From contig NZ_WNZY01000008.1 in NCBI RefSeq assembly GCF_009725205.1, forward strand, positions 159,835-223,834: a stretch of 64,000 bases of DNA. Reading direction: 5' to 3'. Positions within the stretch are counted from its first letter, which is position 1; every line of letters starts with the position of its first letter. The notes beneath the pieces were generated by a model. That model worked only from the letters and a program-made list of their open reading frames with translations. It searched no databases and was not told the DNA's origin. Below are positions 1 to 8,046 of the stretch, piece by piece. Source of the DNA: Paenibacillus timonensis. Lineage in GTDB: Bacteria; Bacillota; Bacilli; Paenibacillales; Paenibacillaceae. Position numbers and translations under genes: made by a program.

Positions 1-65
1 CCGAGGTTGGATTATAAATCAACCTAGCTCTTTTCATTCTACAAACGCCACCTGACCTCAAAATG

Positions 66-914
66 TCAACATGTCAATGATCCCATTATATTCAATATTT
101 GCTGCGACATCCAGCGAGCCGCCAAAGGATGGGGCAACAAGGCATCCCCCGAATACCGATGCGGCAACCCCTCCAACCGCGACGGGATCGTCACCTTCGT
201 AAAATATCCGGCGCTTAAGAAGAGCGGCGCGATGATCACATCCATCCCCCGCTGCTCCGACCAATACTGCACCTTCGAACGGATGTTATCCGGATTTAGC
301 AGCGCGTAGTCGGCCCCGCCCGCTAACCCGGCGAGTTCTCCGCATTGTGCTGCCAACGAAGCGATGCCGCGTTCCCACCGCTGTAAAAATCCTGGGTGCC
401 TGCTGCCATGTCCTACGAGTAGCAGCACTTCGCGCTCCGGTTGCAGCGACAGCCTCTTCACCTTGTCCCATACCATCTTGGCGACGAGCGGCCCCTCATC
501 GATAGGATCGCCAAAAAACACCCGAGCGGAAACCCGAAAACGTTCCAGATCGGTTTCCTTCTCCGGCGTATCCTTCACGCCAAGCGCATAAGCAATCTCA
601 TCGATATGTGTGCTCCCAGAGGACACGAACAAGGGAATGACGATCATGTCCGTCACTCCCTGAGATTCCAGCCGATCGATGCCATCCTGAATCAGGCGAC
701 CTTCCACGGTTTCGAGAAAAGCGCAGGCCAGCGGAAGTCCGGCAGGCAAATCACCCGCCGCTTCCGATACCGCCGCCTCCACGAGGGCCACCCAATGCTC
801 GTCCGGGGAACCGTGGCTGATCACCAGCACGCCCGGTTTCCGGGAGAGCTCCGCTTGAAGAGCCTCCCGGCCAGCATCCGGCACCATCGACTGTGCTTGT
901 ATTTCCTTGCTCAT
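66..914 (-). CDS. CbiX/SirB-family chelatase-like protein
   Basis: Predicted cytoplasmic metal chelatase of the CbiX/SirB type (282 aa), a family that inserts Co2+ or Fe2+ into sirohydrochlorin-like tetrapyrroles. Two CbiX-like halves are visible: the first opens with VISHGS (His34) and has a second conserved His in SGSTHIDEI (His103); the second opens with LLVGHGSRH (His169). The ATG at 914 is 4 bases past the yerC stop and its AGGG ribosome site lies inside the end of yerC, so the two genes are cotranscribed and probably translationally coupled. No other cobalamin or siroheme gene is in the window, so the substrate is undefined. Family assignment is good, reaction is inference. Confidence 0.8.
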   Translation of the reverse strand: MSKEIQAQSMVPDAGREALQAELSRKPGVLVISHGSPDEHWVALVEAAVSEAAGDLPAGLPLACAFLETVEGRLIQDGIDRLESQGVTDMIVIPLFVSSGSTHIDEIAYALGVKDTPEKETDLERFRVSARVFFGDPIDEGPLVAKMVWDKVKRLSLQPEREVLLLVGHGSRHPGFLQRWERGIASLAAQCGELAGLAGGADYALLNPDNIRSKVQYWSEQRGMDVIIAPLFLSAGYFTKVTIPSRLEGLPHRYSGDALLPHPLAARWMSQQILNIMGSLTC

Positions 915-918
915 AGGC

Positions 919-1209
919 TTAACGCCCTAAACGATCCAGCGCCATTTTGTAGCCGTCGTTGCCGTAGTTCAGGCAGCGCTTCACCCGCGAAATCGTCGCC
1001 GTGCTTGCGCCGGTTTCCGCTTCAATCTGGTTGTATGTGTTGCCTTTGCCCAACATACGGGCCACTTCCAGACGTTGCGACAAAGACTGGATTTCATTTA
1101 CGGTGCACAGGTCATCAAAAAAAACGTAACATTCCTCGATGTCTTTTAACGTTAAGATGGCTTCGAATAATTGATCGATCGTTTTGTCGTTTAACTTCTT
1201 CAGTTGCAC
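919..1209 (-). CDS. yerC: YerC/YecD family TrpR-like regulator
   Basis: Small DNA-binding protein (96 aa from the chosen start) of the YerC/YecD family, structurally related to the Trp repressor. The body matches YerC closely: LKDIEECYVFFDDLCT, then IQSLSQRLEVARML, then a helix-turn-helix GASTATISRVKRCLNYG. An open frame reaches back to a TTG at 1278, but that TTG is the -35 of a good promoter, and YerC proteins begin with the segment encoded from GTG 1209 (QLKKLNDKTIDQLF). A GGTAGGGG ribosome site lies 11 bases before this GTG. In B. subtilis the target of YerC is poorly defined; no ligand is inferred here. It forms an operon with the downstream chelatase-like gene. Confidence 0.85.
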   Translation of the reverse strand: MQLKKLNDKTIDQLFEAILTLKDIEECYVFFDDLCTVNEIQSLSQRLEVARMLGKGNTYNQIEAETGASTATISRVKRCLNYGNDGYKMALDRLGR

Positions 1210-1248
1210 TGAATTATCATCCCCTACCGTTACTGTAACCACAACCTC

Positions 1249-1278
1249 ATTGTACCCGAGTGGCGTACTCCTTTTCAA
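1249..1278 (-). promoter_or_regulatory. SigA-type promoter of yerC
   Basis: On the minus strand TTGAAA (1278-1273), an 18-base spacer and TACAAT (1254-1249) form a vegetative promoter. It would start RNA near 1242, about 33 bases before the GTG at 1209. This placement argues against the longer yerC frame that begins at 1278. Confidence 0.6.
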
Positions 1279-1552
1279 GCATTAACGGTTTCACGCATCA
1301 CAGAAAGAACGCCCAAAATCCGCGAACGCCCACCAGAACCGGGACATTCGTCCATACGCAAGACCCGGCGGGCACATACAGTATAGTAATACAAACGCCT
1401 AGCTAGGGAAAATAACGCCGACTCCAATGAGCGGGTCCCCTGCGGCGTATACCGCTCCAAACCTAGGTCTTGTCTCGGATGGGCGGACAAGAAGGAAACG
1501 GGCCTTCATCGTCTGCCTGCCCGACAAAATATCCGAAAAGGAAAGTGATACC

Positions 1553-2056
1553 ATGCCCCAAAACTATGATTCACGCCAAGGTCCGGTGCCCCCGTTCTAT
1601 CCGTACACCCATTACTACCCGGGGGTGAATCCGTACGAAATCAAAGCGGAGGCTTCCTCGCTGGTCCCTTACTCCCCGCCGTCCCCCACACCAACCCAAG
1701 CGCCGGCCGCCGCAACGCCGAAATCCGGCGGCGGATTATCGCTGCCCAGCCTAGGCGACCTTAAAGGCATCGTTGACCGGATGGGCGGGATCGACGGCAT
1801 CCTGGCTACGATGGGCCAGGTGCAGAAGGTCATGCAAACCGTGCAGCAATTCGCCCCGATGGCGAAGCTGTTCACCGCGTTCCTGCCTGGAGGCAAAGGC
1901 AAATCCGCCGGCGGTCGTGCCGGTCGGATGGATGAATACCGGCCCCGCCGACGGAAGTCGACCCGCAAGAAGAGCGGAAGCCGTACCGGAACCAGCCGCA
2001 GCGGAAAACGCTCGTCGACCGGGAAATCCGGCAAATCGGGTAAACGCCGCCGTTAA
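1553..2056 (+). CDS. Proline-rich/basic-tailed hypothetical protein (YqfQ/VrrA-like centre)
   Basis: Protein of 167 aa with three unlike zones. Residues 1-60 are rich in Pro, Tyr and Ser (PPFYPYTHYYPGVNPYE). Residues about 65-115 form a Gly/Leu/Met amphipathic stretch (SLGDLKGIVDRMGGIDGIL, then VQKVMQTVQQFAPMAKLF) reminiscent of YqfQ/VrrA-like and spore-associated Bacillales proteins. The last 45 residues are almost only Arg, Lys, Ser, Gly and Thr. ATG 1553 was chosen over an upstream in-frame ATG at 1427 because AAAGGAAAG precedes it at good spacing and the upstream part has atypical composition. Function unknown; the tail suggests binding to nucleic acid or an anionic surface, possibly in spores. 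Confidence 0.65.
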   Translation: MPQNYDSRQGPVPPFYPYTHYYPGVNPYEIKAEASSLVPYSPPSPTPTQAPAAATPKSGGGLSLPSLGDLKGIVDRMGGIDGILATMGQVQKVMQTVQQFAPMAKLFTAFLPGGKGKSAGGRAGRMDEYRPRRRKSTRKKSGSRTGTSRSGKRSSTGKSGKSGKRRR

Positions 2057-2099
2057 CTCGGCGGCGGCTTTACTTTCAGCAACACACCCGCGAGTCAAC

Positions 2100-3059
2100 T
2101 TACTTAAACCAGCCCCGTTTACTAAACCAGAGAATCATCCAGCCGCCAAGCGCGGCCATCAGCCCGATGACGGCAAAGTACCCGTATTTCCACTGTAGCT
2201 CCGGCATATTAATGAAGTTCATCCCGTAAATGCCGGCGATCAGCGTCAGCGGCATAAAGACGGTGGTGATAACCGTTAACGTCTTCATGATGCCGTTCAT
2301 CCGATTGGAATTCAGCGAAATATAGGAGTCGCGTAAATCCGCGGTCATTTCCCGATCAGCATCGATCATCTCCGACAATTTAAGCAGATGGTCGTAGATG
2401 TCCGCATAATAAGCCCGCGGCTCCTTGTCCCCTTGGACATGCTGCGAATTCAGGATGCGGTACATGAGGTCACGCATCGGCACGATCGTCCGGCGCAACT
2501 TGAGCAGCCGGCTGCGCAGGTCGAATACCTGGTTCATCAACTGCTCGACCGACTCGCTGCTGCCTTTACTCTCCAATTCATCAAGTTCATCTTCGATTGA
2601 ATATACGCAAGGGAAATAATGGTCCACCAGACTGTCGATTACAATGTAGGCCGCTGAATATGGCCCGTGCACCCAGACCTTACGGTCATGAGCCCGTTTC
2701 AGCATACTGTTCCACGCTTCATCCATTTCGTCCAGCCGTCGCTGGTGAAACGAAACCAGACAGTCATCTCCGATAAACAGATCCACTTCTACGGTATCCA
2801 GCGTTTGTTCATCGATCGCATGCAGCACCAGAAACTGAAAATCTTCATAATAGTCCATTTTCGGCCGTTGCAGCACATGCAAGCAATCCTCGATCGCCAG
2901 CGGATGGAAATGAAAAAAAGTCGCGAGTACCTCGGCTTCCTCCGACGTAGGAGCGTCCAAATCAACCCAGGTCCACACGAACTGCCCGTCTTTGATCCGC
3001 TCCAACGGAAGGTCCGTCAAGACCTGATGGTCCCGCGTCATCCCCATGACCCTGATCAT
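2100..3059 (-). CDS. corA: CorA family Mg2+/Co2+ transporter
   Basis: Divalent cation channel of the CorA family (319 aa), a pentameric inner-membrane protein taking up Mg2+ (and Co2+). The N-terminal two thirds are the cytosolic alpha/beta and long-helix domain. Two C-terminal membrane helices follow, the first ending in the diagnostic YGMNF motif that forms the pore mouth, and the protein ends in a basic cytosolic tail (FSKRGWFK). The frame is open 50 codons further upstream, but ATG 3059 carries GAGGAGG at 9 bases and fits family length. A terminator-like hairpin ends directly against this ribosome site, which suggests attenuation. The upstream gene in the same direction is the Pit permease, separated by repeats. 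Confidence 0.92.
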   Translation of the reverse strand: MIRVMGMTRDHQVLTDLPLERIKDGQFVWTWVDLDAPTSEEAEVLATFFHFHPLAIEDCLHVLQRPKMDYYEDFQFLVLHAIDEQTLDTVEVDLFIGDDCLVSFHQRRLDEMDEAWNSMLKRAHDRKVWVHGPYSAAYIVIDSLVDHYFPCVYSIEDELDELESKGSSESVEQLMNQVFDLRSRLLKLRRTIVPMRDLMYRILNSQHVQGDKEPRAYYADIYDHLLKLSEMIDADREMTADLRDSYISLNSNRMNGIMKTLTVITTVFMPLTLIAGIYGMNFINMPELQWKYGYFAVIGLMAALGGWMILWFSKRGWFK

Positions 3060-3075
3060 AATACGCCGCCTCCTC

Positions 3076-3103
3076 AAAAAAAGCCAATCCTCGGCAGATT
3101 GGC
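3076..3103 (-). terminator. Terminator-like hairpin abutting the corA ribosome site
   Basis: On the minus strand GCCAATC, a 7-base loop and GATTGGC (3103-3083) are followed by seven T (3082-3076). The next bases are the corA Shine-Dalgarno GAGGAGG (3075-3069). There is no room for a promoter between them, so all corA transcripts must pass this element. It may be an attenuator, or a leaky terminator for the pit operon. Confidence 0.7.
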
Positions 3104-3127
3104 TTTCGTCGTTATTCCTAAATAGGT

Positions 3128-3187
3128 TGATTCGATGTCGAATCCCCTTCTTGTCCAGCTTCGTGATCAAAAGACGACTTTTTGAAC
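3128..3187 (-). repeat. Partial tandem copy of the MITE-like element
   Basis: Roughly the first 60 bases of the element at 3204-3371 are repeated here with few differences (blocks CTTCTTGTCCAGCTTCGTG and ATCAAAAGACGAC). The 9 bases TTCCTCTTA follow the element end in both copies (3188-3196 and 3372-3380), so the duplication carried adjacent sequence with it. Confidence 0.8.
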
Positions 3188-3203
3188 TTCCTCTTAAATA
3201 TAG

Positions 3204-3371
3204 GTTCAAAAATTCGGCTTTTCAGCACCAAGAAGGTTGGATGAAGCTAGGGCCTGAGTAGCGGAGCGTAGACAGATCTACGTGAGCAACGGAAGGCCCG
3301 GCTGAATTCAAGATTCGATGTCGAGTCCACTTCTTGTCCAGCTTCGTGATCAAAAGACGACTTTTTTGAAC
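3204..3371 (-). repeat. MITE-like short interspersed element, copy A
   Basis: A 168-bp element whose minus-strand sequence matches 21203-21371 over its full length. Ends are related to GTTCAAAAAGTC / GACTTTTTGAAC inverted repeats. An internal hairpin CGTAGA-CAGA-TCTACG lies at 3267-3282. It fills the gap between pit and the corA leader. No coding capacity; probably mobilised by a transposase elsewhere. Confidence 0.8.
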
Positions 3372-3377
3372 TTCCTC

Positions 3378-4367
3378 TTAGAAGAGCAGCTTGTAGATGG
3401 CTCCGGCCATGATAAACACGATCGGAATCGTAATCACCCAGGCGATGACGATACGTCCGGCCATAGACCAACGTACGGCGGAGAACCGTTTAGCCGAACC
3501 TACACCGAGGATCGCCGACGTAATCGCATGCGTCGTACTGACCGGTAAATGGAACAATGTCGCTCCAAAGATAACGGATGCGGCCGAAATATCCGCAGCG
3601 AAACCGTTGATCGGCTCGATTTTGAAAATTTTCGTCCCCATCGTTTTGATGATCTTCCAGCCGCCGATTGAGGTTCCCAGCGCCATCGCTGTTGCTGCGG
3701 CGAGCTTAACCCAAAGCGGCACTTCCATATGATCCTGGAAGTCGGCCGTCACCAAGGCGAATGTGATAATCCCCATGGCTTTCTGCGCATCGTTCGTACC
3801 ATGCGTGAAGCTTTGCAGCGCAGCAGTCACAATCTGCAGCGAACGAAAGCCTTTATTTACGGTATGCGGGCTACGTCTGGCAAAGATCCACTTTAAAACC
3901 AACATGACGATATAACCAATGGCGAAAGCGATCAGCGGAGAGAAGACCAGACCTTCAACGATCGTCGTAAACCCACTCCAGTTGAGCTTGTCCGGTCCTG
4001 CGCCAACATACACGGCCCCAGCCAAGGAGCCGATCAGTGCATGGGAAGAAGACGACGGTATCCCAAACCACCACGTAATTAAGTTCCAAATGATTGCCGA
4101 CAGCAAGGTAGCGATCAAGACTTCCAGACCGTTATCCAGCTTTGCTGGATCGGCCACGCTGCCCCCGATTGTTTTGGCGACGCCGGTAAACAAGATCGCG
4201 CCCAGAAAGTTCATCACGGCTGCCATCATAATCGCCGTCCGCGGCTTCAACGCGCGCGTTGAGACCGAGGTCGCGATCGCATTGGCCGTATCATGGAAGC
4301 CATTGATGAAGTCGAACCCCAGCGCCAGCACGATAACGATAAGAATAATCAGTAAACTCGTATCCAT
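3378..4367 (-). CDS. pit: Pit-type inorganic phosphate permease
   Basis: Low-affinity phosphate transporter of the PiT/PHO-4 family (329 aa), an integral membrane carrier taking up metal-phosphate with cations. Diagnostic repeats are present in both halves: GFHDTANAIATSVSTRAL near residue 23 and HGTNDAQKAMGIIT near residue 188. About ten hydrophobic segments are visible. It lies 80 bases downstream of a DUF47 protein, the usual Pit partner. ATG 4367 has no clear ribosome site. Upstream, a strong GGGAGG (4422-4417) instead serves a five-codon frame starting TTG 4410 and stopping at 4393, which may couple translation or act as a leader. Family assignment is firm. Confidence 0.93.
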   Translation of the reverse strand: MDTSLLIILIVIVLALGFDFINGFHDTANAIATSVSTRALKPRTAIMMAAVMNFLGAILFTGVAKTIGGSVADPAKLDNGLEVLIATLLSAIIWNLITWWFGIPSSSSHALIGSLAGAVYVGAGPDKLNWSGFTTIVEGLVFSPLIAFAIGYIVMLVLKWIFARRSPHTVNKGFRSLQIVTAALQSFTHGTNDAQKAMGIITFALVTADFQDHMEVPLWVKLAAATAMALGTSIGGWKIIKTMGTKIFKIEPINGFAADISAASVIFGATLFHLPVSTTHAITSAILGVGSAKRFSAVRWSMAGRIVIAWVITIPIVFIMAGAIYKLLF

Positions 4368-4447
4368 AGCTTTTTTGCACAGATGGTGTTCTCTATGTAA
4401 ATCCGCGCAATTCTAACCTCCCGAATATCAAATATAGAGTGAAGTTC

Positions 4448-5062
4448 TTAAGAATTACGCATGATGATGGATTCCAGCATGTTGGCTACCTTTTCGCAGG
4501 CATCCGTTGTCGTTTCCAATCGTTCGTAGATCTCTTTCTTCTTGATTAGCTCGATCGGATCCGTCACCTTCATGAACAGTTCCTTGATGCAGATGCGCAG
4601 CAACTCATCGCCTTGATTCTCCAGATCGTTCAGACGGATCGTATATTCACGAATCGCAAGCAGCTTTTTCTGGGAAAGCAAATGGATCGCCTTTTGGATT
4701 TCATATGCCGAATTGCGCAGAATTTCCGCGAACCGGGCGATATATTCGTCAGGCTCGGTCAAATGATACATGAAGAATCGAGAAGTTGAAGCTTCCAACC
4801 CGTCAATCACATCGTCCAGCGCCGTGATTAGATGCATGATGTCGTCCCGTTCAATGGGGGTAATGAACGTTTTGTTCAATTCTACGATGATTCTATGGGT
4901 GTATTCATCGCATTTGGATTCGTATTCCTTCATCTTCTTGGCGAACGCTTCAACGTCCTTGAATTCCGCCACTTGCTGGGCAAAATAATCAGCCGAATGC
5001 ACGATCGTATCCGCCATATCCTCTAACGTCTGGAAAAAGATATCTTTCTTCTTCACTCGCAT
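4448..5062 (-). CDS. DUF47 family Pit accessory protein (PhoU-like)
   Basis: Cytoplasmic all-helical protein of 204 aa in the DUF47/YkaA family, related to PhoU and normally encoded beside Pit permeases, where it is thought to modulate phosphate uptake. The sequence shows long charged helices and the family segments DDIMHLITALDDVIDGLE and YERLETTTDACEKVANMLE. It is the first gene of a two-gene operon with pit. Start ATG 5062 has AAGGGG 6 bases upstream. The 193-base region upstream holds no gene; I could not settle a promoter or a Pho box in it. Confidence 0.9.
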   Translation of the reverse strand: MRVKKKDIFFQTLEDMADTIVHSADYFAQQVAEFKDVEAFAKKMKEYESKCDEYTHRIIVELNKTFITPIERDDIMHLITALDDVIDGLEASTSRFFMYHLTEPDEYIARFAEILRNSAYEIQKAIHLLSQKKLLAIREYTIRLNDLENQGDELLRICIKELFMKVTDPIELIKKKEIYERLETTTDACEKVANMLESIIMRNS

Positions 5063-5255
5063 CAGTATCCCCTTTTCTCTCCATAAGGTATTTCTTACGG
5101 TCGTTTTTACACAACCTTGAATATCTTATCACAACTGCTTAACAGATAGGAAATAATGTCGCAAACATTTCACGATCATGTGCTTATAATTCCCCTTATT
5201 CTGTCAGAGTTATCCTTCCATCGCCTTAAAAATACAAGATCTGCCTTTCCCGCCT

Positions 5256-6341
5256 TTACTCCGCCTTAACATGACTGGAGAAATCCGGGGTATTCGGTAC
5301 GACGTGGATGAATGTCTTGCCCGGCACCATCGGCAGCTCCACGTTATCTTTGATGAAGCGGATGATGTCGCCGTCCTTGCGGATCCATTCGGCCCGAGTC
5401 ACTTTGCCTTGCTGGAACAACATCGCTTCACCGCCAAGCGACAGTCCGACATCCAACCGGCCAACGTCGTCCAATACCTGATGGTCCGCCCCCATGACAA
5501 TCACGTTCGCGGCAGTTAATTGCTCTCCGCTCTCCAGATCGGTATGTGGCTCGCCGTTGATGGACCGTTTATACTGCCCGGTCGCGGCATCGTATAAGTA
5601 ACTTACCCGGTAATTGTCCAGTTGAAATTTAATCTCCACGTTGTTGGCCGTCTCCAGGGAAATCGGTTGTTCGTTCTCCTTATAAAAAGTGTACGCAGGT
5701 ACTGCCGTCTCCTCCGTCGCATACCCGCGCTTGGCGGCACCTTCCAGGAGCTTCTCCACGTTGGAATACAAATTATGCGGCGCTTTCCGGGACTTGTCCC
5801 GCCAGAAGAAAGAGCCTGCATTCGTGATCTCGTCCAGATCCTCCTTGTGTTGCCTTTGCAGAATCGCATAGGCGTCATTGCTTGCTCCGGCATGCACCAG
5901 CACGCCGCGGTAGCTTTCGCCCAAATCGATCATATAAGGGCGGATGCTGCGGATCGGACCGATCTTGGCATTGTCCGGCTGACTGTGGAAGATCGATATC
6001 AGCCGCGTGACCCCGCCTTCGGCCAGCACCTCATAGACGACGTCTGCATCGATCAAGCCCGATTGCGGGCGGGCCGCCGGCGCATTGTTGATCATAATGG
6101 CGAGCGGTCTGCGAGTGAGCGGCTCCTCGAGCGGCAGCCCCGTCAGCGGGGCGGTATAAGCGGGAGTCGCCGGTTCGGGCGGCGTGGTCTCCTCCGGGAC
6201 CGCCGTTTGCGGCGGAGCGATGCCGTCCGCAGGAGGGACCGCTTCCCCGCTCTTCCCGCAGGCGGAGAGCAAAACGACGAGCAGCGATACAAGCAGCAGC
6301 CAACTTAACTTCGATGATTTCAAAGGCATATCCTCCGTCAC
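5256..6341 (-). CDS. YerB-like DUF3048 lipoprotein
   Basis: Predicted membrane-anchored lipoprotein of 361 aa in the DUF3048 (YerB) family. A signal peptide ends in the lipobox LLSAC near residue 28, followed by a Pro/Thr/Glu linker to about residue 60 and then the conserved domain beginning TRRPLAIMINNAPAARPQSG. Other family blocks are VYEVLAEGGVTR, IGPIRSIRPYM, VHAGAS and PHNLYSN near residue 190. The proposed GTG at 6341 has AGGA upstream; an internal ATG at 6329 has GGAGG but only 2 bases away. A TATAAT on the minus strand (6365-6360) suggests a very short leader. Biological role unknown. Confidence 0.85.
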   Translation of the reverse strand: MTEDMPLKSSKLSWLLLVSLLVVLLSACGKSGEAVPPADGIAPPQTAVPEETTPPEPATPAYTAPLTGLPLEEPLTRRPLAIMINNAPAARPQSGLIDADVVYEVLAEGGVTRLISIFHSQPDNAKIGPIRSIRPYMIDLGESYRGVLVHAGASNDAYAILQRQHKEDLDEITNAGSFFWRDKSRKAPHNLYSNVEKLLEGAAKRGYATEETAVPAYTFYKENEQPISLETANNVEIKFQLDNYRVSYLYDAATGQYKRSINGEPHTDLESGEQLTAANVIVMGADHQVLDDVGRLDVGLSLGGEAMLFQQGKVTRAEWIRKDGDIIRFIKDNVELPMVPGKTFIHVVPNTPDFSSHVKAE

Positions 6342-6448
6342 AATTCCTGAGTTTTCTACATTATACGTTGAATCGCCGATCTGGGGGAAGCCAGAACCTC
6401 ACTTCTTTCCATGACGAATCCGATATTGGATAAAATTTAAAATAATAA

Positions 6449-6477
6449 TTGAATGTTTTAAATTTAGACCCTAATAT
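6449..6477 (+). promoter_or_regulatory. SigA-type promoter of the DoxX gene
   Basis: TTGAAT (6449-6454), a 17-base spacer and TAATAT (6472-6477), about 80 bases before the DoxX start. The flanking sequence is very AT-rich, unlike the coding DNA around it. Confidence 0.55.
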
Positions 6478-6556
6478 GAATACTAAAGGATAGGAGAAAA
6501 TTTCCACGAAAAAGAACGAACACTGTCACCGCCTATAGCGGAAAGGAGATGTAGAT

Positions 6557-7039
6557 ATGATCGTAAAATGGTTAAGGGAGAGTACGATTGCTTCTGTGCT
6601 GCTCTTGCTGGTAAGACTTTACGTAGGTTATGAATGGCTGACCTCGGGGTGGGGGAAAGTGACCGGCGGTTTTGATGCCGCTGGATTTCTGACGGGAGCC
6701 CTGGAGAAGAGCGGCGGCGAACACCCAGCCGTTTCGAGTTGGTGGGCTTCGTTCCTTGAACACTTTGCCGTACCGAACGTCGGCTTGTTTAATATCTTGG
6801 TACCTTATGGCGAGGTCCTCGTCGGACTTGGTCTCATCCTCGGCACCTTTACTTGGCTGGCTGCCTTCTTCGGCATGGTCATGAATTTTGCCTTTTTGTT
6901 CTCGGGTACGGTGAGCTCGAACCCGCTGCTGCTGCTGCTCCAAATCTTTATCGTCGTGGCCGGTTCGAATGCCGGGCGGATCGGATTGGACTACTTCATC
7001 CAGCCTTACTTCCGTAAGAACTTCGGACGACGGCGTTGA
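6557..7039 (+). CDS. DoxX family membrane protein
   Basis: Integral membrane protein of 160 aa in the DoxX family. Four hydrophobic segments are visible, including LLLLVRLYVGYEWLTSGWGK near the N terminus, a pattern typical of DoxX, and a last one LLLLLQIFIVVAGSNAGR before a basic tail (FRKNFGRRR). Family members are linked to thiol or redox homeostasis and to terminal oxidases, but the molecular role is unsettled. It is a single gene with AAAGGAGATG ahead of ATG 6557 and a terminator just downstream. Confidence 0.85.
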   Translation: MIVKWLRESTIASVLLLLVRLYVGYEWLTSGWGKVTGGFDAAGFLTGALEKSGGEHPAVSSWWASFLEHFAVPNVGLFNILVPYGEVLVGLGLILGTFTWLAAFFGMVMNFAFLFSGTVSSNPLLLLLQIFIVVAGSNAGRIGLDYFIQPYFRKNFGRRR

Positions 7040-7054
7040 CCTCGCTCCAGCCAG

Positions 7055-7093
7055 AAAAAAGCGCAGACCCCAAACCTTGGGTTCTGCGCTTTA
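7055..7093. terminator. Bidirectional terminator between convergent genes
   Basis: AAAGCGCAGA pairs with TCTGCGCTTT around a CCC/GGG inner stem. A-rich and T-rich flanks on the two sides let it serve both the DoxX gene (+) and the dioxygenase-like gene (-). Confidence 0.8.
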
Positions 7094-7140
7094 TTTATTA
7101 GGACCGGTCTCTTCGTTAGCCGGAAGAAGTTTTCCATCCA

Positions 7141-7929
7141 TTAACTGCCACCGAACCTCCAGCAGTTTAAGCTAAGACTGCCGTACTGATAATCCTGAAA
7201 CAGCTTCACAGCCTGGCGCTCGTCGTCCGCAGCCCCCATGGCGTACAGCAACGGCGCAAAATGCTCTCGTCCGTAAGTCGGTATCGCCATTCGCACATGC
7301 GGAGCTTTGTGGTCATAATCAAACAACTGACGCAAGTCCCAGCTCTGAAGCTGCTGACCCACCCAATCGTCGAATTCAACCGCCCAGGCTTCCGGTTCCC
7401 GCGCTTCCCAATCCAGAAGGCGAAGATTGTGGACCAATCCGCCGCTGCCGATGACGAGAATGTTCTGATGCCGTAGCTCGGCCAGCATCTTGCCGATGGC
7501 ATATTGTTCTTCAGGTTCGCGTTTGGCGTCCACGGATAGCGCTACTACCGGGATCTCAGCAGACGGAAACAACAGCTGCAAGACAACCCAGGCCCCATGG
7601 TCGAGTCCTCTACCCTCCGAAGGCTTATACGGCAAGTTGTGCGCTCGAAAGATCGCCTCAATTTCTTCACTCAGCTCGGGACTGCCCGGAGCCGGATATT
7701 CGATCGCATACATTTCTTCCGGAAAACCGTAGAAATCATGCATCGTCGTATGCCTCGTGTCGGTCGTGACCCCTTGTACTGGATCATCCCAGTGAGCTGA
7801 GAAAATCACAACGGCTTTGGGTAGCTCCAGCGTTTCTTGGCCCAACTGACGTAGAAATTCCGTATACGCGTTTTGCTCAATGGCCAAAGTAGGCGATCCG
7901 TGTGCAATAAACAATGCAGGCTGAGACAT
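7141..7929 (-). CDS. Class III extradiol dioxygenase family protein (DODA-type)
   Basis: Predicted metal-dependent ring-opening dioxygenase of the LigB-like, DOPA 4,5-dioxygenase/YgiD family (262 aa), cytosolic. Family motifs run in order: FIAHGSPT (metal His10), VVIFSAHWDDP, HDFYGFPEEMY, GRGLDHGAWVVL and SGGLVHNLR, which together hold the metal ligands and catalytic His. Length is typical. Its natural substrate in Bacillales is unknown, and no aromatic catabolic genes flank it. It faces the DoxX gene across a shared terminator and lies downstream of the hydrolase gene, which has the same orientation. Confidence 0.88.
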   Translation of the reverse strand: MSQPALFIAHGSPTLAIEQNAYTEFLRQLGQETLELPKAVVIFSAHWDDPVQGVTTDTRHTTMHDFYGFPEEMYAIEYPAPGSPELSEEIEAIFRAHNLPYKPSEGRGLDHGAWVVLQLLFPSAEIPVVALSVDAKREPEEQYAIGKMLAELRHQNILVIGSGGLVHNLRLLDWEAREPEAWAVEFDDWVGQQLQSWDLRQLFDYDHKAPHVRMAIPTYGREHFAPLLYAMGAADDERQAVKLFQDYQYGSLSLNCWRFGGS

Positions 7930-8046
7930 CAGCTCCCAAACCTCCCTACGCCAAAAAATGGTTACATCTTCATTGTATCCATCCCGGAAGGATTTTACCA
8001 GTTTTTGTGTATCCGAGTCGGGTGCATGCCTTCTCCCCCAGCTAAC

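Noticed and set aside
4..25. Hairpin AGGTTG/CAACCT after the CbiX-like gene
   Set aside because: Could be its terminator, but the window ends before any T-run can be seen.
3060..3130. M-box Mg2+ riboswitch before corA
   Set aside because: Too short and lacking the conserved M-box segments; only the terminator-like hairpin is present.
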